A DNA stretch of 36,401 nucleotides from Pseudonocardia sp. (GTDB lineage: Bacteria > Actinomycetota > Actinomycetes > Mycobacteriales > Pseudonocardiaceae). Of the stretch, positions 28,200 to 36,401 are shown one piece after another. The translations under genes were made by a program, and so were the position numbers. Positions within the stretch are counted from its first letter, which is position 1. Every line of letters begins with the position of its first letter. The stretch spans positions 1 to 36,401 of the forward strand of contig JAQSWF010000006.1 in NCBI GenBank assembly GCA_029266775.1, given 5' to 3'. The notes beneath the pieces were generated by a model, which saw only the letters and a list, made by a program, of their open reading frames with translations, had not been told where the DNA came from and made no database searches.

Positions 28200-30017
28200 T
28201 CAGCCGGGGTAGAGGGGTACGGCATCGGGGACGCCGCCGACGACCTGCCGCCAGCTCTCGAGCTGGCCACCGGCGAAGCTCCAGACGCCACCCTGGTCGG
28301 TGACGAGCACGGGGCGGTTGGGGGCGGCGGCGACCGCTCGCAGCGGCGGGGTGAGGTTGCTGCTGGGCACGAGCTGCCAGCTCAGACCGTCCACCGAGAC
28401 CTGCGACACCGGGCCCTCGTTGCGGCGGCTGACGGCCACGACCGTCTCGGGCGCTTGCCAGTCCGCCGCGACGACCTCGCCCAGATCGCCGGGCCGCAGG
28501 GGGCGGACGGTGCGCACCGCCACGTCGCCGTCCGGCTCGCGCGCCACGGCTCCGGTGTACAGCCCTCCGTTGATCACCGCCGCGACCCGCATCCCGTCCC
28601 GCGAGAGCCGCAGGTCCTGCACCCGGCCGAGCGTCGTGAGCGCTGCGGCGTCGACCTGGCCGAGCCGCGGGTTGCCATCGCCGTCGAGCAGGACGCGGAC
28701 GACATCCTTGGCGTCGCGCACCGTCCAGACCTCGGTGCCCGACGGCGCCCAGGACGGGCGCGTCAAGGAGGTGGCGTCGACCGGGACCGGGACGGCGGGA
28801 CCGTCCGGGGCGCCGAGCAGCAGCCGGCGCCGCGGGCCGTCCCCGGACACGACGGCCACCCGCCGCCCGTCCGGGCTCGACGCCGCCGACTGCACCACGA
28901 GGTCCCCGTTCCCGACCGCACCGGGCAGCGCAGCGTCGATCTGCCCGCCGCTGAGCTCGTGCACCCGCCCCCCGTACACGACCAGCGCCGGAACCATCGC
29001 CGGCGGCGGCTCGGCGACCAGCGCCGCAATGTCGTTACGGGTGATGTCGGTGCGATCCGGCAGGAGCGGTGCGCCGTCGACCAGCACCCGGACGCGCCCG
29101 ACGCTGACCTCCGCCAGCGAGAGCACGACCTGGGCGGCGAGGAGCCGGCGGCCGGTGTCGTCGAGCTCGCCGACCTGGGTCAGGTCGACGATCAACGCCC
29201 CCTCGGGGCTCGTGGCGACGTTCGACCGCAGCTGTGCACCCGCCGGCAGCATGCTCGTCGCCGCGTCCTGCAGCGCGGTGGACGGCCCGGTCAAGAGCAG
29301 CTCCATCGCCCGCGCGGACTGGGCTCGGGTTGGGCTGACGGGGAGGTAGCGCAGGTCCGGGACCGCGACCCGTCGGACGGGGTCGACGAACCAGGTCTTC
29401 ACCGTGCGGTAGTTCGAACGGAGGTCCGACAGGCGCACGAACACGCCGTCGGGCAGGCGCGCGATCCGCCACTGGTTGTCGCGGCGCGCCACCGTGACGT
29501 CGACCTGGACGGGCGCGGGCGCCGCCTCGAACCACCCATCTGCGGTCAGCCGGCCCAGCGCCGTGCCGCGGATGCGCACGGTCCGCGTGTCCGCCTGCGG
29601 GTCGACTGCGCCCGGATAGACGGTGTCGAACTGCTCGTCGAGCACGGTGAGCCCGGCCCCGTCGTTCCAGTCCGTCGCCTCCGGGGCGAGGAAGCGGCGG
29701 GCCGCGCCATGGCGGTCCGTGCTGCTGCCCGACGAGTAGACGAAGCCGCGCACGAGGTCGAGCGCGTTGCTCCCGTCGACGGGACCGGGCGGCAGCACGG
29801 GCGTGTCGCCCTCGCCGACCCGCCGCAGCACCTGCACCGGCGAGCTCTCCGGCACGCTCGCGCAGCCGGCCAGCCCGGCCAGGACGAGCAGCAGGGCCAG
29901 CACTGCGACGCGCCCTCGCCCCCACCAACGCCGCACTTCGGAGCCATAGTGCTGCTGATCGGGCCCTGAAACAGCAGTGTGGCTCCGAAGTGCGGGAGAA
30001 GGGGGGCGACCGATCAT
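28200..30017 (-). CDS. lpqB: Lipoprotein LpqB (MtrAB-associated)
   Basis: ...VRRWWGRGRVAVLALLLVLAGLAGCASVPESSPVQVLRRVGEGD... lipobox LAGC. ATG 30017 overlaps the mtrB stop (ATGA) with upstream GGGGA; alternative start GTG 29936. Confidence 0.93.
   Translation of the reverse strand: MIGRPPSPALRSHTAVSGPDQQHYGSEVRRWWGRGRVAVLALLLVLAGLAGCASVPESSPVQVLRRVGEGDTPVLPPGPVDGSNALDLVRGFVYSSGSSTDRHGAARRFLAPEATDWNDGAGLTVLDEQFDTVYPGAVDPQADTRTVRIRGTALGRLTADGWFEAAPAPVQVDVTVARRDNQWRIARLPDGVFVRLSDLRSNYRTVKTWFVDPVRRVAVPDLRYLPVSPTRAQSARAMELLLTGPSTALQDAATSMLPAGAQLRSNVATSPEGALIVDLTQVGELDDTGRRLLAAQVVLSLAEVSVGRVRVLVDGAPLLPDRTDITRNDIAALVAEPPPAMVPALVVYGGRVHELSGGQIDAALPGAVGNGDLVVQSAASSPDGRRVAVVSGDGPRRRLLLGAPDGPAVPVPVDATSLTRPSWAPSGTEVWTVRDAKDVVRVLLDGDGNPRLGQVDAAALTTLGRVQDLRLSRDGMRVAAVINGGLYTGAVAREPDGDVAVRTVRPLRPGDLGEVVAADWQAPETVVAVSRRNEGPVSQVSVDGLSWQLVPSSNLTPPLRAVAAAPNRPVLVTDQGGVWSFAGGQLESWRQVVGGVPDAVPLYPG
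29933..29993. repeat. Inverted repeat, GCACTTCGGAGCC family, copy 1 (inside the lpqB leader frame)
   Basis: GCACTTCGGAGCCATAGTGCTG...CAGCAGTGTGGCTCCGAAGTGC, 20 of 22 bp paired. Confidence 0.8.
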
Positions 30018-31942
30018 CTGACGTCCCCGGCGGGCGTCGCGCGCGAATGCTCCGCGCCCGATGGCTCCGCGCCCGAATGCTCCGCGCCGGAATGCGTGGC
30101 GTCCGCGTGCGATCCCGCCGGGTGCGATTCCGCCGGGTGCGGGGCGGCCGCGTGCGGGGCGGCCGGGTGCGGGGCGGTCACGGTCGCGCGGATCACGGGC
30201 AGCCCGTGCATCGGCGTCGGCACCGATCCGGCGGCAGGGGCGGAGGTGGACGACGACGGCGCCTCCTCGGAGTCACCGCCGAGGCCCGCACGGCCGGTGG
30301 CCCGGTCGTCGGGCACCAGCGGCAGCGGGCTCGCGCTCAGCCGTTCGCCAATCGTGCGGGGCAAGGTCAGGCGGAAGGCCGAGCCACGCCCCGGCTCCCC
30401 CCACGCCTGCAGCCACCCGCCGTGCAGCCGGGCGTCCTCGATGCTGATCGACAGGCCGAGCCCGCTGCCGCCGCTGCGCCGCGCCCGCGACTCCTCGGCC
30501 CGCCAGAACCGGTTGAACACCAGCGCCGCCTCGCCCGGCCGCAACCCCACCCCGTGGTCACGGACCACGACCGCAACGGCCTGCTCGTCGCCGGCGAGCG
30601 TGACATCGACCGGCCTCCCCTCGCCGTGGTCTATCGCGTTCGCCACGAGGTTGCGCACGATCCGCTCCACCCGCCGCGGGTCGACCTCCGCGTACACCCC
30701 GACTGGCAGGTGCAGCCGCAGCGCCGTGCCCGCGTCGTCGGCGAAGCCGCGGACGGCCTCCACCGCGCGGGTGACGACGCCGTGCATGTCGACGCGGTCC
30801 GCGGTCAGGTCGGCGACACCCGCGTCGAGGCGGCTGATCTCCAGCAGGTCGGCCAGCAGCGCCTCGAACCGGTCCAGCTCGGTCACGAGCAGCTCCGAGC
30901 TGCGCCGCAGCGCGGGCAGCAGCTGGTCCTTGGATGCATGCAGGACGTCCGCCGCCATCCGGACGGTCGTGAGCGGCGTGCGGAGCTCGTGGCTGACGTC
31001 GGAGGTGAAGCGCCTCTGCAGCGCGCCGAACTCCTCGAGCTGGCGGATCTGCGTCTGAATGCTGCTCGCCATCTCGTTGTAGGACTCGGCGAGGCGCGCG
31101 ACCTCGTCGTCGCCCCGAACGGGCATCCGCTCGTCGAGGTGCCCGTCGGCGAACCGTTCCGCGATCTCCGCGGCCTGCCGCACCGGGCGCACGACCTGGC
31201 GGGTGACCAGGCTCGCGATCCCGGCCAACAACACGAGGAGCACGAGGCCGCCGACGATCAGCGTGCTCTGGACGAGCGAGAGGGTGCGCTGCTCGGAGTC
31301 GAGCGGGAACAGCAGGTAGAACTCCAGGTCCCCGCCTGCGGTGCGCACGGGCTGGCCGATGATCAGCGTCGGGATGTCGACGCCCTGGTCGGAGATCGTG
31401 GCGTAGCGGCGCGCCAGCGCCCCCTCGGCGACGTGCCCGCGCAGGTCCGCCGGGACGTCCGCGACGGGCCCGGCAGACACCTCGTCGGCCCCGCGGTCCC
31501 GAGGTCCCGTCGTGAGCACGGCGCGGAACTCCCCCGCCGACGGCGAGCCGGCCGCGTCGGACACGCTGGCGTTCGTCAGCAGGTCCAGTGCGTTGTTCAG
31601 CTCACCCTGCGCGCCCTCCCGATCCGGGTCCACCCCGGCCAGGTCCCGTTCGAGCAGCGCGCGGCCGGCCTCGGCCTGGCCCAGGGCGTCGACCTCCTTG
31701 CCCTGCAGGATCCGCCCGGCGATCTGCGTCTGCAGCACGAGGCCGAGCACGAGGACGACGGCCGTCGAGAGCGCGAGGGTGCTGACGACCACCCGCACCT
31801 GCATCGAGCGTCGCCAGATCGCGGCGACCAGCGTCCCGACCTCGAGGCCGAGGAGGCGCAGCTGTGCGACGGTGCGCCGCACCCGGCGGGCGAGCGGGAG
31901 TCGTTCCCACCGCGTCCGCAGCCGGGCGACCGCGCTCGTCAC
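30014..31942 (-). CDS. mtrB: Two-component sensor histidine kinase MtrB
   Basis: RSMQVRVVVSTLALSTAVVLVLGLVLQTQIAGRILQGKEVDAL...HAMP...FTSDVSHELRTPLTTVRMAADVLHASKDQLLPALRRSSELLVTELDRFEALLADLLEISRLDAG...; next to mtrA and lpqB. Confidence 0.96.
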   Translation of the reverse strand: MTSAVARLRTRWERLPLARRVRRTVAQLRLLGLEVGTLVAAIWRRSMQVRVVVSTLALSTAVVLVLGLVLQTQIAGRILQGKEVDALGQAEAGRALLERDLAGVDPDREGAQGELNNALDLLTNASVSDAAGSPSAGEFRAVLTTGPRDRGADEVSAGPVADVPADLRGHVAEGALARRYATISDQGVDIPTLIIGQPVRTAGGDLEFYLLFPLDSEQRTLSLVQSTLIVGGLVLLVLLAGIASLVTRQVVRPVRQAAEIAERFADGHLDERMPVRGDDEVARLAESYNEMASSIQTQIRQLEEFGALQRRFTSDVSHELRTPLTTVRMAADVLHASKDQLLPALRRSSELLVTELDRFEALLADLLEISRLDAGVADLTADRVDMHGVVTRAVEAVRGFADDAGTALRLHLPVGVYAEVDPRRVERIVRNLVANAIDHGEGRPVDVTLAGDEQAVAVVVRDHGVGLRPGEAALVFNRFWRAEESRARRSGGSGLGLSISIEDARLHGGWLQAWGEPGRGSAFRLTLPRTIGERLSASPLPLVPDDRATGRAGLGGDSEEAPSSSTSAPAAGSVPTPMHGLPVIRATVTAPHPAAPHAAAPHPAESHPAGSHADATHSGAEHSGAEPSGAEHSRATPAGDVR

Positions 31943-32012
31943 GGCAGCGCCGACGCCTGCCCGGCCACAGCCGGCGGGGCCGTGGCCGCGCGCATCGGGC
32001 CGGGGTGACAGG

Positions 32013-32690
32013 TCACGGAGGGCCGGCCTTGTACCCCACGCCGCGGACGGTCAGGACCACCTCCGGGTGCTCCGGGTCGCGCTCGACCTTGGAGCGCAGC
32101 CGCTGGACGTGCACGTTCACCAGACGCGTGTCCGCGGCGTGCCGGTAGCCCCACACCTGCTCGAGCAGCACCTCGCGGGTGAACACCTGTCGCGGCTTGC
32201 GGGCGAGGGCGACGAGCAGGTCGAACTCCAGCGGCGTCAGCGCGATGGGCTCGCTTGCGCGGAGCACCTGGTGGGCGGGCACGTCGATGCTGATGTCGCC
32301 GATGGAGAGCTGCTCGGCCGGCTCGGCCTCCACCCGCCGCACCCTGGCCCGGATGCGGGCGACGAGCTCCTTGGGCTTGAACGGCTTCACGACGTAGTCG
32401 TCGGCGCCGGACTCGAGGCCCAGGACGATGTCGACGGTGTCGCTCTTGGCCGTGAGCATCACGATCGGCACGCCGGACTCGGTGCGGATCGCTCGGCACA
32501 CGTCGATGCCGTTCATGCCGGGGAGCATCAGGTCGAGGAGCACGACGTCCGGGCGCAGGTCGCGCACGGCCGGCAGCGCTCGGGTGCCGTCACCGACCAC
32601 GGCGGTGTCGAAGCCCTCACCCCGCAGCACGATCGTGAGCATCTCGGCCAGGGCCGGGTCGTCGTCAACCACGAGTACGCGCGACTTCAT
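32013..32690 (-). CDS. mtrA: Two-component response regulator MtrA (OmpR family)
   Basis: MKSRVLVVDDDPALAEMLTIVLRGEGFDTAVVGDGTRALPAVRDLRPDVVLLDLMLPGMNGIDVCRAIRTESGVPIVMLTAKSDTVDIVLGLESGADDYVVKPFKPKELVARIRARVRR... Confidence 0.97.
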   Translation of the reverse strand: MKSRVLVVDDDPALAEMLTIVLRGEGFDTAVVGDGTRALPAVRDLRPDVVLLDLMLPGMNGIDVCRAIRTESGVPIVMLTAKSDTVDIVLGLESGADDYVVKPFKPKELVARIRARVRRVEAEPAEQLSIGDISIDVPAHQVLRASEPIALTPLEFDLLVALARKPRQVFTREVLLEQVWGYRHAADTRLVNVHVQRLRSKVERDPEHPEVVLTVRGVGYKAGPP

Positions 32691-32742
32691 GGACGTCAAT
32701 ATCCCACCTCGCTCCATCGGTGTTCGAAAGCCCCTGATTGCA

Positions 32743-33384
32743 CTACTGCAGCAGCCCTTCGGCGAGGGCCTCCGCGTCGACGGCGCCCGCCCCGTCCACG
32801 ACCGTCCACGGCGACAGCCAGCCGGCTGCCGCCAGGCCGCGGTAGACCGCGCCCGTGCGGTCCTGCAGGCCCGCGTCGACCTCGTAACGGTCGCGTGGGC
32901 GGCCGGGCTCGCTGCGCGCGCGGAAGGCCGCCCGCTCGGCGGCGACGGCCTGCGGCACATCGAGCAGCAGCTGGCGGGCGGGGACGGGCACGGCGAACCG
33001 ATCGACCTCCAGGGCCGCCACCCATGCCACGAACTCCCCGCCGGCGTCCTGGTGCAGGCGCGCCGCGCCATAGGCGGCGTTGGACGCCACGTAGCGGTCG
33101 ACCACGACGACGTCGTGCGCGGCCACCGCGGCACGGAGACCCTCTGCGGCGTCCCGGCGGTCGAGGGCGAACAGCACCGCCATCCCGTGCACGGAGTCGG
33201 GAAGGTCGCCGAGGCGCCCGTGCAGCGCGTCGCGCGCCAGCTGGGCGTGCACGTCCGCGTCGTAGCGGGGGAAGGCGACGGTGGTGGTGCGCGCACCGCG
33301 GGCGGTCAGGCCGGCGAGGAGGCGGTCGGTGAGCGTGTGCTTCCCGGCTCCGTCCAGGCCCTCGAGGACCACCAGTCGTCCCAC
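32743..33384 (-). CDS. tmk: Thymidylate kinase
   Basis: VGRLVVLEGLDGAGKHTLTDRLLAGLTARGARTTTVAFPRYDADVHAQLARDALHGRLGD...VVVDRYVASNAAYGAARL; P-loop and DRY motifs. Confidence 0.9.
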   Translation of the reverse strand: MGRLVVLEGLDGAGKHTLTDRLLAGLTARGARTTTVAFPRYDADVHAQLARDALHGRLGDLPDSVHGMAVLFALDRRDAAEGLRAAVAAHDVVVVDRYVASNAAYGAARLHQDAGGEFVAWVAALEVDRFAVPVPARQLLLDVPQAVAAERAAFRARSEPGRPRDRYEVDAGLQDRTGAVYRGLAAAGWLSPWTVVDGAGAVDAEALAEGLLQ

Positions 33385-33418
33385 GGCGGCGCACCCTAAC
33401 CGCCCATATGAAGCCAGA

Positions 33419-33453
33419 GTGGCTTCGGGTGCACTCAGCGCACCGAAAGCCAC
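33419..33453. repeat. Inverted repeat, GAAAGCCAC family, between tmk and Nudix genes
   Basis: GTGGCTTCGGGTGC / GCACCGAAAGCCAC (12 of 14 paired), continuing to ATTCGCTGC. Confidence 0.65.
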
Positions 33454-33475
33454 ATTCGCTGCATCCGGACCGGGG

Positions 33476-33925
33476 TCAGCCGATCTCCTGCACCGCCTCC
33501 CAGGTCGCGGCGAACCCGGGGTGCAGGGGCAGCTCCGGCACCGCGTCCACGACCACCCAGCGCAGGTCGATCGTCTCCGGGGTCAGCGCGCTCGGCACGA
33601 AGGCGCTGGGCGCGCGGCCGACGACGGTGGTGTACGACCAGCCGCCGTGGTCGTCGACGAACTCCCCGACCACCGCGTAGCTGTCCGGCACGACGCCCGC
33701 CTCCTCGGCGGCCTCCCGCTGGGCGGCGTACGCAGCCGTCTCGCCGCTGTTGCGGGCCCCGCCGAGGACGCCCCACGTGCCGCCGTGGTGACTCCACAGC
33801 GCGCGGTGCTGCAGCAGCACCCGCTCGACCCCGGTGGCGTCGGCGTGGCGCAGCAGCAGGCCCGCCGCGCCGAAGATTCCCCAGTGCCGGGCCGAGGGCG
33901 CAGCGGGTCCAGCCGTCGCCGTCAC
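33476..33925 (-). CDS. Nudix hydrolase
   Basis: VTATAGPAAPSARHWGIFGAAGLLLRHADATGVERVLLQHRALWSHHGGTWGVLGGARNSGETAAYAAQREAAEEAGVVPDSY; Nudix box GG-x5-E...REAAEEAG. Confidence 0.9.
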   Translation of the reverse strand: MTATAGPAAPSARHWGIFGAAGLLLRHADATGVERVLLQHRALWSHHGGTWGVLGGARNSGETAAYAAQREAAEEAGVVPDSYAVVGEFVDDHGGWSYTTVVGRAPSAFVPSALTPETIDLRWVVVDAVPELPLHPGFAATWEAVQEIG

Positions 33926-33958
33926 CGAGAGGCAGCACACTCCCAGCCTAGGCAGCTT

Positions 33959-34019
33959 GCACTTCGGAGCCGTACTGCTGTCGGCGGCCGGCGACACGAG
34001 CACTTCGGCTCCGACTTGC
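33959..34019. repeat. Inverted repeat, GCACTTCGGAGCC family, copy 2
   Basis: GCACTTCGGAGCCGTACTGCTG ... CGGCTCCGACTTGC between Nudix and ahcY; 5' arm nearly identical to copy 1. Confidence 0.7.
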
Positions 34020-34034
34020 GACGTGACACCCGGG

Positions 34035-35552
<1,518 letters not shown>

Positions 35553-35680
35553 CGGGTCAAGCCTCCAGCGCGGGCGCGTCGGCCCGTCGGTCGGTGTGCG
35601 GGTGCAGCGGGAACGCCCGCTCGCGGCCGGACCGATCTGGGTGTCGCACGGGATGGGGCACGACTCCTCCGAACGGTCCG

Positions 35681-35751
35681 GAGGCGCCCTTGTGCTCGAA
35701 CAGCCGCAGGCCGAGCGTGGCGGACGTGGTCCGCTGCAGCGCCTCTCGACC
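35681..35751 (-). ncRNA. SAH-riboswitch-like element in the ahcY 5' leader
   Basis: Minus strand GGTCGAG-AGGCGC-TGCA-GCGGAC-cac-GTCCGC-CACG-CTCGGCC-...ACAAG-GGCGCCT: P1 GGTCGAG/CTCGGCC, P2 hairpin GCGGAC/GTCCGC, pseudoknot AGGCGC/GCGCCT, conserved GCGCTGCA core. Confidence 0.75.
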
Positions 35752-35830
35752 CGGGCAGGTGGTTCAGCTCCAGGATGCCAGCACGGAGCCACATCGGGAA
35801 ACCGGGTCAGCCGTTCACTGATGACACCCG

Positions 35831-36401
35831 TCAGCCCAGCAGGTGTTCGTGCAGCAGCGTCGTCGCCGAGGCCGTGTGCCCGGCCGCCGCGAGAAGCCCG
35901 GCCGGGGTGACGGCGAAGTCGGTGTCGAGCGCGACCCGGGCCGTCGCGAGCAGCGGCGCGAGCACCGCGTCGGCCCGGAGCGTCGCGACGACGGCGCCCA
36001 GCCCGCTCGCGTCCGGCCGACGGAAGACGCCGCCGGTCAGCACCAGGAGTTCGACGTCCGCGGGCTTGCCGGGCACCACCGCCGCGCGATGCCGGCGCAG
36101 GGCGAGCACGGCGGCCAATGCGGCGATCCGCCGGTCTTCCGCCGCGCTGCCGGCGTTCCGAGGCACGTAGGCGACCTCGCTGGTCATCCGGCGAACGGTC
36201 GGACCGAGCAGATCGGCCTCGACCGGGTCGACGACGCCCTCCGCCTGGCCCTCGACGAGAACGCCCGCGGCCGCCGACCGCATGCCCAGGTCACCCTCGA
36301 CCGTCCGGCTCGGGCCGGCCGTCGGCTCGGGACAGGCCCCGTGCACGTCCGTGGTGGCGCAGCCGATGTCGACGACCAGCACGCGCACCCCGAGCGCCCG
36401 G
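35831..36401 (-). CDS. Glutamate mutase L (GlmL/MutL)-like protein, C-terminal part (runs off the right edge)
   Basis: [51 protein letters not shown]...[19 protein letters not shown]...; ASKHA-type DIGxATTDV and [10 protein letters not shown] motifs. Confidence 0.75.
   Translation of the reverse strand, partial: RALGVRVLVVDIGCATTDVHGACPEPTAGPSRTVEGDLGMRSAAAGVLVEGQAEGVVDPVEADLLGPTVRRMTSEVAYVPRNAGSAAEDRRIAALAAVLALRRHRAAVVPGKPADVELLVLTGGVFRRPDASGLGAVVATLRADAVLAPLLATARVALDTDFAVTPAGLLAAAGHTASATTLLHEHLLG

Noticed and set aside
28134-29969. 611-aa plus-strand ORF over lpqB
   Set aside because: Antisense to a well-supported lipoprotein gene; composition is Arg/Gly/His-rich noise.

Overview
The window is a GC-rich actinobacterial chromosomal segment, probably Pseudonocardia-like (family assignment is inference). 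Gene content and order largely parallel the conserved M. tuberculosis Rv3219-Rv3248c neighbourhood: whiB1, pdtaS, bL37, rshA/rsrA, sigH/sigR, SRAP, aroA, rsgA, DUF6912-like, WS/DGAT, Rv3235-like, secA, hpf, comF, lpqB, mtrB, mtrA, tmk, ahcY. It is flanked on the left by a NAD-malic enzyme fragment and a sodX/sodN nickel-SOD pair, and on the right by a GlmL/MutL-like fragment. I saw no mobile element, CRISPR array, tRNA or rRNA. Most of the interest is in unannotated structure: (i) a SAH-riboswitch-like pseudoknot in the long ahcY leader, followed by a possible leader ORF; (ii) an exact sigR/sigH-type promoter (GGGAAT-N18-GTT) placed just upstream of an alternative far-upstream start codon of sigH itself; (iii) a 24-aa bL37 gene missing from the ORF track; (iv) several families of intergenic short repeats, including a strict 19-bp-period five-unit array, 22-bp-period arrays, and a hairpin repeat that appears to be translated in the lpqB leader; (v) a His-pentapeptide tail on MtrB; (vi) a kinase-fold protein that has lost key catalytic residues; (vii) a single-base frameshift in a GNAT gene; (viii) two CRP-like palindromes upstream of whiB1.
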